This document shows, piece after piece, positions 7,013 to 16,199 of a stretch of DNA of 59,175 bases (within the stretch, counting starts at the first letter, position 1; each line of letters begins with the position of its first letter). The stretch is taken from positions 1-59,175 of the forward strand of contig JACRBZ010000069.1 of assembly GCA_016219185.1 (NCBI GenBank), given 5' to 3'. Under the pieces are notes generated by a model that made no database searches, was not told the DNA's origin, and saw only the letters and a program-made list of their open reading frames with translations. Source of the DNA: Deltaproteobacteria bacterium (lineage in GTDB: Bacteria > Desulfobacterota > Desulfobacteria > Desulfobacterales > Desulfatirhabdiaceae). Position numbers and translations under genes: made by a program.

Positions 7013-10000
7013 ATGATAAGAAAAATCATCGCATTTTCCGCGAACAACCGATTGCTGGTTGTCATGATCACGATTGCCGTCATGGTCATGGCCGTTTACG
7101 CGCTTAAATCCATCCGCCTGGATGCGCTTCCGGACCTGTCCGATACCCAGGTCATCATTTACTCCAAATGGGATCGCTCGCCGGACATCATCGAGGATCA
7201 GGTCACCTATCCCATTGTCTCAACCCTGCTCGGGGCTCCGGACGTCAAGGCGGTCCGCGGGTTATCGGATTTTGGTTTTTCTTATATTTATGTCATTTTT
7301 AAAGACGGGACCGATATCTACTGGGCCCGTTCGCGGGTTCTGGAATATCTTTCCAAAATTCAGTCCCGGCTTCCCGAAGGGGTGCGAACGGAGCTGGGCC
7401 CCGATGCAACCGGCGTGGGATGGGTCTATCAGTATGCTCTGGTGGACCGTTCGGGCGATTATTCCCTGGATCAGCTCCGGTCCTATCAGGACTGGACCCT
7501 GCGATACGCCATCCAGTCGGTTCCGGGAGTTGCGGAGGTGGCCTCCATCGGCGGGTTTGTCAAACAATATCAGATCACCGTCGATCCCAACCGTCTGTCG
7601 GCTTACGGGATTTCCTTTAACATGCTCGCATCCCTCATCCGGGAGTCCAACAATGAGGTGGGCGGCCGACTCATCGAGTTTACCGGGGCCGAATACATGA
7701 TTCGGGGCAGGGGTTACAGCCGGAGCATCGCGGATTTTGAGAGTATCGTGGTCAAGGTTACGCCTTCCGGCACGCCGGTGCTTTTAAAGGACATCGGCCG
7801 GGTGGAACTGGGGCCTGAAATCCGCCGCGGGGTTTCCGATCTGGACGGAATCGGAGATGCCGTGGGGGGCATCGTGGTCATGCGCCACGGCGAAAACGCC
7901 TTGAACGTCATCAATCTGGTGAAGGAAAAACTAAAGGAACTTGCCCCCTATCTTCCCAAAGGGGTGGCGTTCGTTCCGGTCTATGACCGCTCAACCCTTA
8001 TCACCCGCGCCCTGGATACGCTTGAGCACGAACTGAAAATCGAGATGATCATCGTCTCCTTTGTCATTCTTGTTTTTCTCTGGCACATTCCTTCGGCCAT
8101 TGTGCCCATTGTCACCATCCCGGTATCGGTCCTGATTTCCTTCATTCCGCTTTATTTCATGGGGGTCACGGTCAATATCATGTCGCTTGCCGGCATTGCC
8201 ATTTCCATCGGGGTCCTGGTGGACGGGGCCATCGTGGAAGTCGAGAACGCATACAACAAACTCTATCACTGGCAGGCGGAGGGCCGGATAGGGGATTTTC
8301 ACAAGGTGCGGCTGGAAGCCCTCATGGAAGTGGGGCCCTCGGTGTTTTTCTCGCTTCTGGTCATTGCCGTGGCGTTTCTTCCCATCTTTGCACTGGTGGA
8401 TCAGGAGGGCCGGCTGTTCCGGCCCCTGGCGTATTCAAAAAATCTGGCCATGGCGATTGCAGCGCTTCTGGCCATTACCCTGGACCCGGCCATGCGGATG
8501 TTTTTTACCCGCATGGATCCGTTCACATTCAAGCCCGGGTGGCTTTCCTGGCTTTCCACGAAAGCCTTGGTCGGAACCTATTATTCGGAAGAGTATCATC
8601 CCATCAGCCGGGCCATCTTCAAAGTTTATGAGCCGGCCTGCCGATTTGTTCTGACAAGACCTAAAACCATTATTGCCGCATCCATTGCGATGGTCGTCCT
8701 GAGCATACCGGTTTATCTGAAGCTGGGTTCCGAATTCATGCCGCCTTTAAATGAAGGAACCATCCTTTACATGCCGACGACCCTTCCCGGAATTTCGGTG
8801 GCTCAGGCCCAGGAACTCCTGACAACGCAGGATCAAGTGCTGCGCGCGTTTCCGGAAGTGGAGCGGGTTTTCGGCAAAGCCGGCAGAGCGGACACATCCA
8901 CGGACCCGGCCCCTTTCTCCATGATGGAAACAACCGTGGTTCTAAAGCCCGAAAATGAATGGCGAGGCAAAGACAGGTGGTATTCCGCGTGGGTTCCGGA
9001 TCGGCTGAAATTTCTGGTTCGCCCGATCTGGCCGGATCACATTTCCTGGGAAGAGATGGTTGCCGAAATGGACAAGGCCCTTCAAATCCCCGGGGTTTCC
9101 AATGCCTGGACCATGCCCATCAAGGCCCGGATCGACATGCTCACGACCGGCATCCGCACGCCGGTCGGCATCAAGATTTTCGGGTCGGATTTAAAGGAGA
9201 TCGAGCGTATCGGGCTTGACCTGGAGCAGGCCATTCGCGATATTCCGGGAACCCGGAGCGTATTTGCCGAACGGGTGGCCGGAGGCTATTTCGTGGATTT
9301 CGAGCCGCGCCGGGATCAGCTTGCCAGATACGGTTTGACCATTGCCCAGGTTCAGTCGGTCATTACCGGCGCCATCGGCGGTGAAAACATCACCACCACC
9401 GTGGAGGGCAGGGAACGTTATCCGGTCAATCTGCGCTACCCCCGCGAACTTCGCGAGGATATGGATAAACTGCGGCGGGTTCTGGTCCCGACGCCGACCG
9501 GCGCCCAGATTCCGCTTTCCCAGCTTGCGGACATCAAACTGGCGCAGGGGCCGGCCATGCTGAGGGATGAAAACGGATTTCTGGCGGGGTATGTCTATGT
9601 GGATATTTTCGGCAGGGACGTGGGCGGTTTTGTTGAAGAGGCCAAGAAACGGGTAAACGAGCAGGTTTCGCTGAAACCCGGTTATCTGCTTCAGTGGAGC
9701 GGTCAGTACGAAAACATGATACGGGTGCGGGAACGGCTCAAGGTTGTTATTCCCGTTACGCTCCTTCTGATCTTTTTTCTGCTGTATATGAACACGCAAT
9801 CGGCTTTTAAAACCACCGTGGTCATGCTGGCCGTTCCGTTTTCGGCCATCGGTGCGGTCTGGCTGTTTTACTTTCTGAATTACAACGTTTCCATTGCCGC
9901 ATGGGTGGGAATGATTGCGCTGATGGGACTTGATGCCGAAACCGGGGTTTTTATGCTCCTCTTTCTGGACCTGTCGGTGGATGATGCAAAGAAACGGGGC

Positions 10001-10261
10001 AGGCTGAATTCATCCATTGAGCTGGACGAAGCGATCATGCATGGGGCCGTCAAGCGCGCGCGGCCCAAGATGATGACCGTTGCCGCCGCCTTCATGGGCC
10101 TTTTGCCCATCATGTGGTCCACATCCGCGGGCGCGGACGTGATGAAACGGATCGCTGCCCCCATGATCGGCGGCCTGATCACTTCATTTCTTCTGGAACT
10201 TCTGGTCTATCCGGCAATCTATAAACTCTGGAAAGAACATACGGAGCTGAAAAAGACTTGA
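7013..10261 (+). CDS. cusA: CusA-type heavy-metal RND efflux pump
   Basis: This 1082-residue inner-membrane proton antiporter has the standard 12-helix RND plan: helix 1 near residues 13-31, helix groups around 345-500 and 910-1070, and two large periplasmic loops. The three methionines that form the copper relay in E. coli CusA are all present, in LYMPTT (M587), MMETT (M637) and RIDMLTTG (M709). Proton-relay residues are also visible: D404 in VLVDGAIVEVENAY, E976 in GLDAETGVF and K1019 in RARPKMMT. This supports Cu(I)/Ag(I) as substrate rather than Zn/Co. It is somewhat longer than the E. coli protein owing to a segment near residues 650-680. It is translated with the adaptor and ducts upstream. 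Confidence 0.95.
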   Translation: MIRKIIAFSANNRLLVVMITIAVMVMAVYALKSIRLDALPDLSDTQVIIYSKWDRSPDIIEDQVTYPIVSTLLGAPDVKAVRGLSDFGFSYIYVIFKDGTDIYWARSRVLEYLSKIQSRLPEGVRTELGPDATGVGWVYQYALVDRSGDYSLDQLRSYQDWTLRYAIQSVPGVAEVASIGGFVKQYQITVDPNRLSAYGISFNMLASLIRESNNEVGGRLIEFTGAEYMIRGRGYSRSIADFESIVVKVTPSGTPVLLKDIGRVELGPEIRRGVSDLDGIGDAVGGIVVMRHGENALNVINLVKEKLKELAPYLPKGVAFVPVYDRSTLITRALDTLEHELKIEMIIVSFVILVFLWHIPSAIVPIVTIPVSVLISFIPLYFMGVTVNIMSLAGIAISIGVLVDGAIVEVENAYNKLYHWQAEGRIGDFHKVRLEALMEVGPSVFFSLLVIAVAFLPIFALVDQEGRLFRPLAYSKNLAMAIAALLAITLDPAMRMFFTRMDPFTFKPGWLSWLSTKALVGTYYSEEYHPISRAIFKVYEPACRFVLTRPKTIIAASIAMVVLSIPVYLKLGSEFMPPLNEGTILYMPTTLPGISVAQAQELLTTQDQVLRAFPEVERVFGKAGRADTSTDPAPFSMMETTVVLKPENEWRGKDRWYSAWVPDRLKFLVRPIWPDHISWEEMVAEMDKALQIPGVSNAWTMPIKARIDMLTTGIRTPVGIKIFGSDLKEIERIGLDLEQAIRDIPGTRSVFAERVAGGYFVDFEPRRDQLARYGLTIAQVQSVITGAIGGENITTTVEGRERYPVNLRYPRELREDMDKLRRVLVPTPTGAQIPLSQLADIKLAQGPAMLRDENGFLAGYVYVDIFGRDVGGFVEEAKKRVNEQVSLKPGYLLQWSGQYENMIRVRERLKVVIPVTLLLIFFLLYMNTQSAFKTTVVMLAVPFSAIGAVWLFYFLNYNVSIAAWVGMIALMGLDAETGVFMLLFLDLSVDDAKKRGRLNSSIELDEAIMHGAVKRARPKMMTVAAAFMGLLPIMWSTSAGADVMKRIAAPMIGGLITSFLLELLVYPAIYKLWKEHTELKKT

Positions 10262-10356
10262 AACAACCGCAAGATGTCATATTGTGTGACTACGCTCAGG
10301 GGGAATATCACTTCCTGCGGTGTTCGAATAAAACATGGCCGATAAAGGAGAAGACA

Positions 10357-10812
10357 ATGAAAAAGACAATACGAGTCGGGATGGTGTTGATGGTTTTTGT
10401 GCTGGGACTGGCATTTGCGGCATTCGCAGGTCACAACAGCATGGGACAGATGCTCCGCAATAGCACGGTCGATGGGTATAGCTTTATGTACCATGTTCTG
10501 AATATGGCGGAACGAAATGACATGATGAAGGGAATGGAAGGCATGGAAATGCCAGGAATGAGCAAAAGTCCGGATATTACCAATCATCTCATGGTTTATA
10601 TTAGCGACCCGGGAGGAAAACCCGTTTCCGGAAAGATCGGTTTTTTGATTACCGGCCCGGACGGCAAGGAGCAGAAAACCCTTACTATGGGAATGCATGA
10701 CGGTTATGGCGCAGATGTCAGCTTTAAAGAAAAGGGGATTTACAAGATCAAAACCAAGGCCGTGATTGACGGAAAAACGCTGCTGGATGAATTTTCCCAC
10801 GAAGTCAAGTAG
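10357..10812 (+). CDS. Met-rich periplasmic protein, probably metal-binding
   Basis: The ATG at 10357 follows AAAGGAG at good spacing; an upstream ATG at 10258 gives an implausible N-terminus. The 151-residue protein has a clear signal peptide (MKKTIRVGM then a hydrophobic core, cleavage near AFA-GHN). Next comes a Met/His-rich stretch (about 25-68, including MMKGMEGMEMPGM) and then an immunoglobulin-like beta domain (about 70-151, with LMVYISDPGGKPVSGKI), reminiscent of FixH/YtkA/CopC-type copper proteins. Its position just after cusA and its Met-rich linker suggest a periplasmic copper buffer or chaperone. The function is inferred from context. Confidence 0.8.
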   Translation: MKKTIRVGMVLMVFVLGLAFAAFAGHNSMGQMLRNSTVDGYSFMYHVLNMAERNDMMKGMEGMEMPGMSKSPDITNHLMVYISDPGGKPVSGKIGFLITGPDGKEQKTLTMGMHDGYGADVSFKEKGIYKIKTKAVIDGKTLLDEFSHEVK

Positions 10813-10922
10813 CGGAGCGGGATGATGAAAAAAATATATACAACTTTGAGATTTTCCAGTATGATCTACAGGGTAGATCTTTATCCGCTGGCTGTTCCGG
10901 GGAATTTGCAAGGGAGGAGCAT

Positions 10923-11588
10923 ATGGGCATTATCAATCTGGCAGATGCAAAAGTAGCCTATGAAGGTCAAATGCTTCCCGCCATTAATCTGATCAGCAAA
11001 TTGCAAACGCAGCTTCAGGAGGCGGCATCTCGAATAGCCGCCATTGCCACAACCCTGGGAGATCTTCAGACAGCGCTGCTTAACTCCCATACGGTGGAAG
11101 TAAAGTTGACGCTTTCCAAGGAAGATTATGGCAGACTCAGATCCATGGGGGGAATGGATGATAATGAGCGGATACGTAAAGCCGTGATGACCGTAATTCA
11201 TCCCGAGGAATCCGGAATTTCCCCGAATCCCGGCGAAATCCGCCAGGCCCCTCCTGCGGATTTCCGTCCTTTGGTCACACCCGCACCGGAACCTGTCCCG
11301 CCCTCACCGGAACCCCGGCGGATGGAACGGATCCTTCAAGAACAGCTTGTTGACGAAGAGCCCGCAAAAATAAAGAAACCAACCACCAAATGTCCAAGGT
11401 GTCAGTCCCCGATCGATTTGCCCGAGGCGTCAAACGACCCGTTACCGGTAGAGATCAAGTGCGGAAATTGCGGGGCCAAATGTCTGGTGAAATCCAAGGC
11501 AGCGAACGCCGAAAAACCCGAGAGGCCCGGATTTGAATCCCTTGATGAATCGGCTTACGGAAAGCTGTTTGATATCCTGTCCGCATAG
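10923..11588 (+). CDS. Zinc-ribbon protein of unknown function
   Basis: The protein has 221 aa and starts at the ATG at 10923 after AGGGAGGAG. Three parts are visible: a coiled N-terminal region (about 1-95), a Pro/Glu-rich linker (about 100-150), and a zinc ribbon (C157/C160 and C180/C183 as CPRC and CGNC, plus C187). It has no membrane segment or signal, so it is cytoplasmic. It sits between the copper operon and a universal stress protein gene, and I see no functional link to either. Such ribbons often mediate protein or nucleic-acid contacts. No family name is claimed. Confidence 0.7.
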   Translation: MGIINLADAKVAYEGQMLPAINLISKLQTQLQEAASRIAAIATTLGDLQTALLNSHTVEVKLTLSKEDYGRLRSMGGMDDNERIRKAVMTVIHPEESGISPNPGEIRQAPPADFRPLVTPAPEPVPPSPEPRRMERILQEQLVDEEPAKIKKPTTKCPRCQSPIDLPEASNDPLPVEIKCGNCGAKCLVKSKAANAEKPERPGFESLDESAYGKLFDILSA

Positions 11589-11645
11589 TGGATTCATCCT
11601 TATCCCATAAAATCATTTTATTTTTTGTAGAATCAGGAGCCCCTG

Positions 11646-12038
11646 ATGAAAATTATGGTTGCCTTTGATGGAACAAATGTTTCCAATGAGGCTTTGAAAA
11701 TCGCCAGAGAATACGCAATCGTCATGAAGGCCAGGGTGTATCTGGTGATGTCGATGGTTGGCGGACCGGAAGTACCCCGTGAGGAATTCGTAAAGCATGA
11801 ACATATCCTGGATTTTGCCCAGGCCCAGTTCATGGACGCCAAAATCCCCAGCGAAACCCATCTTTCGGTTCGCGGACTGGAGGCAGGGGAAGACCTGGTT
11901 CAGTTTGCCAGGGAAAATGAAATCGACCTGATTATTATCGGGGTTCGGCGAAGATCCAAGGTCGGCAAGCTGGTTTTTGGATCAACGGCCCAGTATGTTG
12001 TTCTGAAAGCCCCGTGTCCGGTATTATCGGTCAAATAG
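11646..12038 (+). CDS. Universal stress protein (UspA family)
   Basis: The protein has 130 aa, close to the usual single-domain Usp length. It starts with MKIMVAFDGTNVSNEALKIA (strand 1 and the Asp of the ATP-binding class) and ends with IIIGVRRRSKVGKLVFGST, the G-x2-G-x9-G-S/T nucleotide-binding signature (residue 2 of the gap is basic), then CPVLSVK. It probably binds ATP or AMP and acts in stress tolerance; targets are unknown. The ribosome binding site is AGGAG at 11634. It ends 4 nt before the next gene and is probably co-transcribed with it. Confidence 0.9.
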   Translation: MKIMVAFDGTNVSNEALKIAREYAIVMKARVYLVMSMVGGPEVPREEFVKHEHILDFAQAQFMDAKIPSETHLSVRGLEAGEDLVQFARENEIDLIIIGVRRRSKVGKLVFGSTAQYVVLKAPCPVLSVK

Positions 12039-12042
12039 GAAA

Positions 12043-13731
12043 ATGTTTTTACCCACCACGCCGGAAGAAGTCGAATCACTGGGCTGGCAGGGGCTCGACG
12101 TTGTTCTGGTTACCGGCGACAGTTATGTGGACAGCCCCTTTATCGGCGCGGCGGTAATCGGAAAACTCCTTTTGCACCAGGGGTATCGGGTTGGCGTCAT
12201 TGCTCAGCCGGATATCCAGTCCCGAAGCGATATCGCCCGGCTGGGGGAGCCGCTGCTGTTCTGGGGGGTGACTTCCGGAAGCGTGGACTCGATGGTGGCC
12301 AATTACACGGCCACCGGAAAACGCCGGAAGCATGATGATTATACCCCCGGAGGCCTCAACACCCGCAGGCCGGACCGGGCAATCATCGTTTACTCGAATC
12401 TCATCCGCAGATTTTTTAAATCCACGGTCCCCATCGTTCTGGGCGGCATAGAAGCCAGTCTCAGGCGGATTCCCCATTATGATTGCTGGTCAAATGCCAT
12501 CCGCAGATCCATCCTGTTTGACGCCAAGGCCGATATCCTGATCTATGGGATGGGGGAAAAGGCTGTCCTGTCTCTTGCCGACAAGTTAAAACGCCGAGAA
12601 TCCTTCACGGAGACCTGCGGAATCTGTTATATCGCCGGCAGCGCCCGACCCGACTGCATCGAGATGGAGCCTTTCGAGAAAGTGTCGGCCGATCCCCAAT
12701 CCTTTTCACGGATGTTTCACCTCTTTTATCAGAACAATGATCCGGTGACAGCAAAGGGATTGTGCCAGAAACACGGCAGCCGGTATCTCATCCACATGCC
12801 CCCTTGCCTGCCGCTTTCGCAACCTGAAATGGATGCGGTCCATGATCTGGACTATGAGCGGGAACTGCATCCGTTTTATAGGAAACTTGGGGATGTCCGG
12901 GCACTTGAGACCATCCGGTTTTCGGTTTCCACGCACAGGGGGTGTTACGGTGAGTGCAGTTTCTGCGCCATTGCCGTGCATCAGGGCAGGACCGTTCAAT
13001 GGCGAAGCCAGGCCTCCATTCTGCGCGAGGTGAAGGCAATGGCCGCCCATCCGGCGTTTAAGGGAATCATTTCGGATGTCGGGGGACCGACGGCGAACAT
13101 GTATGGATTCGAATGCCGGAAAAAACAGGCCAGGGGCGCATGCACCGATAAGCGGTGCCTGTATCCCGTGATTTGTGATCAGCTTAAGGCGGATCACCGT
13201 CATCAGATCGATCTATTGAAAGCAATCCGGGAAATAAAGGCTGTCCGGCATGTTTTCGTGGCATCCGGCATCCGGTATGACCTGATTCTTTCCGATCAAA
13301 AAAACGGGCTGAGGTATTTAACCGACGTAGTGCAACACCATACTTCCGGTCAGATGAAAATCGCGCCCGAGCATACGGAAAACGATGTGCTCGATCTCAT
13401 GGGAAAACCCGGAATGGAGAGCCTGATCGAATTTAAACGCCTGTTTGACTCGGTCTGTAACACATCCGGAAAGCAGCTTTATCTGACTTATTATTTCATG
13501 GCCGCGCATCCCGGCTGCACCGAGGCCCACATGAGCCGGTTAAAAGCTTTTGTGTCCCGTCATCTTCACCTGATTCCCGAGCAGGTCCAAATCTTTACCC
13601 CGACGCCATCGACGATTTCAACCCTGGTTTACCACACCGGCGTTCATCCGGTCTCAGGCGCGCCCGTATTCTGTGAAAAACAACTCAGGAAGAAGGAAAA
13701 GCAAAAACAAATGCTGCTGAAACGATCATGA
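12043..13731 (+). CDS. YgiQ-family radical SAM protein
   Basis: This 562-residue protein matches the YgiQ/UPF0313 family throughout. It opens with the conserved block DVVLVTGDSYVDSPFIGAAV and carries GGIEASLRRIPHYD, followed by the radical SAM cluster motif C301-x3-C305-x2-C308 (CYGECSFC). The end has the family blocks KIAPEHTEN and FTPTPSTISTLVYHTG. It should bind a 4Fe-4S cluster and cleave S-adenosylmethionine, but the physiological reaction of YgiQ proteins is not established. Its last codons overlap the next start by 4 nt (ATGA), implying translational coupling with the folate gene. Confidence 0.92.
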   Translation: MFLPTTPEEVESLGWQGLDVVLVTGDSYVDSPFIGAAVIGKLLLHQGYRVGVIAQPDIQSRSDIARLGEPLLFWGVTSGSVDSMVANYTATGKRRKHDDYTPGGLNTRRPDRAIIVYSNLIRRFFKSTVPIVLGGIEASLRRIPHYDCWSNAIRRSILFDAKADILIYGMGEKAVLSLADKLKRRESFTETCGICYIAGSARPDCIEMEPFEKVSADPQSFSRMFHLFYQNNDPVTAKGLCQKHGSRYLIHMPPCLPLSQPEMDAVHDLDYERELHPFYRKLGDVRALETIRFSVSTHRGCYGECSFCAIAVHQGRTVQWRSQASILREVKAMAAHPAFKGIISDVGGPTANMYGFECRKKQARGACTDKRCLYPVICDQLKADHRHQIDLLKAIREIKAVRHVFVASGIRYDLILSDQKNGLRYLTDVVQHHTSGQMKIAPEHTENDVLDLMGKPGMESLIEFKRLFDSVCNTSGKQLYLTYYFMAAHPGCTEAHMSRLKAFVSRHLHLIPEQVQIFTPTPSTISTLVYHTGVHPVSGAPVFCEKQLRKKEKQKQMLLKRS

Positions 13732-15980
13732 CCCTTTCATTTCCCTTTGCCATTTCCGGTTTCCATGCCGAGCCCATTGAACTGAATGAATCATTTATGG
13801 AAACCGCCTCGCGGTTTGCCGCCATTCCCGGAACCGTGGTGCTGATGAGCGGAACCGGCCTGGACTGCGCCAGATATCACATTCTGGGCGTAAAACCCTG
13901 GCTGAGCCTTACCGGAAGAGACCAGCGCCTTCAGGTCAGAATCCATGACACGATTCATCGCATTGCTGAAAATCCCTTTACCGTGCTTCGGCAAATCCTG
14001 CGCCACTTTCATTTCAGCGCCGCTCCCTCGGATTTTGAAATGCCCATAGGCGCGGGACTCATGGGGTATCTTGCCTACGATCTGAAAGACTGCCTGGAAA
14101 AACTGTCCAGAACCTCCGTGGATGACCTGGGACTGCCGCATATCTGCCTGTACGCGCCATCGGTGATTCTTGTTCAGGACACGGTCAGCCGGAAAAGCTG
14201 GATATGCGCTCCAATTTATACCGGCGCCGATCAATCGGCGATTTCCGATACCCTGGAAAGCTTCCGCGGGGATCTTTCCAGGCCATTGCCGGATGATACC
14301 GACTTTTCCGGGGATGCCGGCGGATTTACGTCCAGCTTTACCCGCCCGGCCTACCTCAGGGCCGTTGAAACCATCAAGGAATATATCCGGTCCGGGGATG
14401 TCTATCAGGTCAACATGTCCCAGCGGTTTTCAACCGGTTTTCAGGGGAACCCCTTCGGGCTGTTTAAATCCCTTTATGAGCGCAACCCCGCCCCGTTCTT
14501 TGCCTATATTCAGGCATCAGACCATCAGATCATCTCCACTTCTCCGGAGCGTTTTGTTTATCGAAATAACGATCGGGTGGAAACCCGGCCGATCAAGGGC
14601 ACCCGGCCCCGGGGAAATACGGCGGAGGAAGATCTGCGGCTGAGAGAGGAGCTTTCCGAAAGCCTCAAGGACGATGCGGAGCTATCTATGATCGTGGACC
14701 TGCTGCGAAATGATATCGGAAAAGTCTGCCGGCCCGGATCGGTCCGTGTTTCCGTCCATAAGCGGGTCGAAGCCTATCAGAATGTCTATCACCTGGTTTC
14801 GAATGTGGAAGGCATTCTGGATTCCAACATGGATTCCGTGGATCTTTTGCAGGCCACCTTTCCCGGGGGTTCCATCACGGGCTGCCCCAAGATTCGGTCC
14901 ATGGAAATCATCGACGAGATGGAGCCGGTCCGCCGGCATATCTATACCGGATCGATCGGATACATCAGTTTCCATGATACCCTGGATCTTTCCATTGCCA
15001 TTCGGACGGCAACGGTTTTTAAGGGGAAAATGCTGTTCTCCGTCGGCGGCGGCATTGTCTTTGACTCGAATCCTTCGGATGAATATGAGGAAACCCTGCA
15101 CAAGGGAAAAACCCTGATGGAGGTTTTCAAGGGTAAAAAAACACATTCCGTCCCATGTTCGATGGTTTGGATAAACGGCGTTCTGGCGCCTCAGGAAGAA
15201 GCACGCCTCCCCGTGGCAGGTCATGGACTGGAATATGGCTACGGGCTTTTTGAAACGATCCGGGCCGTAAACGGCAGTCCCTGCTTTCTTCCGGATCATG
15301 TCCGGCGATTTGAACATTCCTGGAAAACACTCTTTCATTCCGATCCGCCGGACATTACCTGGTCCGATGTCTTTTCACAGATCCTTTGCGCCAATCGGCT
15401 CCAGGACCGGGTCGCGGCGGTCAAGATCATGGCCGTAAAGGCCGAAGAACCGTCGGGATTTTGCGGCAGCCATCTCGTGGTCATGGCACGCGCCTACACC
15501 CATCGCCTGGAGATGCTCCGATCGGATGGAATCAGGCTCCTGACCTATCCGGAACCCCGGCAAACTCCGCTGGCTGCCCATAAAACAACGAATTATCTAT
15601 ACTATTTTCTTGCCGGCAACTGGGCCAGGGAAAACAACGGCGACGAGGCCCTCATCCTGAATCCGGATGGCACGGTTTCCGAGACCAACACGGCCAGCCT
15701 TCTGGCGATTTCCGGAAAAACCCTGGTTTTGCCGGTATCGACGCATGCCCTTCCCGGAATCATGTCCGCCAAAGTTTGCGAAATATTCGGCCAGTGGGGA
15801 TATGCGATCGTTCACCGGCCGCTTTCGATCGAAGATCTCCATGCCGCGGACCATGTTCTGGTAACTAACGCGCTGATGGGTGCGGTTCCGGTAAAAGCCC
15901 TCGACGGAAAGCCTCTGGTTTGCGCAACCGATATCTGCCGCCGGATCAACGACCAGGTCCTGTGGCCGCATCAGGAATGA
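13728..15980 (+). CDS. pabB: Fused aminodeoxychorismate synthase component I and lyase (PabB-PabC)
   Basis: The protein has 750 aa and two enzymes. Residues 1-470 are a PabB/TrpE-type chorismate-binding enzyme, with PIKGTRPRG (K290, the catalytic Lys typical of PabB) and the block FPGGSITGCPKIRSMEIID. Residues about 478-750 are a class IV PLP lyase (PabC), with HGLEYGYGLFETIR, the PLP Lys K619 in HKTTNYLYY and SETNTASLLAI. Together they convert chorismate, with ammonia from a PabA glutaminase not seen here, to 4-aminobenzoate for folate synthesis. The fusion is known in several bacteria. A strong hairpin follows at 16026. Confidence 0.93.
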   Translation: MTLSFPFAISGFHAEPIELNESFMETASRFAAIPGTVVLMSGTGLDCARYHILGVKPWLSLTGRDQRLQVRIHDTIHRIAENPFTVLRQILRHFHFSAAPSDFEMPIGAGLMGYLAYDLKDCLEKLSRTSVDDLGLPHICLYAPSVILVQDTVSRKSWICAPIYTGADQSAISDTLESFRGDLSRPLPDDTDFSGDAGGFTSSFTRPAYLRAVETIKEYIRSGDVYQVNMSQRFSTGFQGNPFGLFKSLYERNPAPFFAYIQASDHQIISTSPERFVYRNNDRVETRPIKGTRPRGNTAEEDLRLREELSESLKDDAELSMIVDLLRNDIGKVCRPGSVRVSVHKRVEAYQNVYHLVSNVEGILDSNMDSVDLLQATFPGGSITGCPKIRSMEIIDEMEPVRRHIYTGSIGYISFHDTLDLSIAIRTATVFKGKMLFSVGGGIVFDSNPSDEYEETLHKGKTLMEVFKGKKTHSVPCSMVWINGVLAPQEEARLPVAGHGLEYGYGLFETIRAVNGSPCFLPDHVRRFEHSWKTLFHSDPPDITWSDVFSQILCANRLQDRVAAVKIMAVKAEEPSGFCGSHLVVMARAYTHRLEMLRSDGIRLLTYPEPRQTPLAAHKTTNYLYYFLAGNWARENNGDEALILNPDGTVSETNTASLLAISGKTLVLPVSTHALPGIMSAKVCEIFGQWGYAIVHRPLSIEDLHAADHVLVTNALMGAVPVKALDGKPLVCATDICRRINDQVLWPHQE

Positions 15981-16025
15981 TGAACTCGAAACTATAGTGA
16001 CGACGCACTGCGGCACTGTATTATC

Positions 16026-16063
16026 AAATAACAGCCATGCCCGCACGGGCATGGCTGTTATTT
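16026..16063. terminator. Strong hairpin after pabBC
   Basis: AAATAACAGCCATGCCC pairs perfectly with GGGCATGGCTGTTATTT (17-bp stem) around the loop GCAC. It lies 46 nt after the pabBC stop and ends in TTT on the + strand. AAA on the other side makes it potentially bidirectional, serving the - strand gene that ends at 16198. Confidence 0.75.
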
Positions 16064-16077
16064 GGAATTCGGTAATG

Positions 16078-16199
16078 GATGGCTTCGTAGAAAGCCCAAG
16101 ATCAAGGCGAGCAAGTCCTGAGGAGTGAGGCGCATTGGGTACGCCGCAACGACGAAGGATGCAGCTCAACGCAGATATTGGGTTTTCTACGTAGCCATC
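16078..16199. repeat. Dispersed inverted-repeat element (about 122 bp)
   Basis: The arms at 16078-16098 and 16179-16199 are reverse complements at 19 of 21 positions (core TGGCTxCGTAGAAAxCCCA). The interior contains the phrase GGAGTGAGGCGCATTGGGTACGCC spread over 16120-16145, which resembles a repeat I recall from deltaproteobacterial intergenic regions (from memory, not searched). The element runs into the neighbouring - strand gene and supplies its stop codon (TGA at 16200-16198). Confidence 0.65.
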
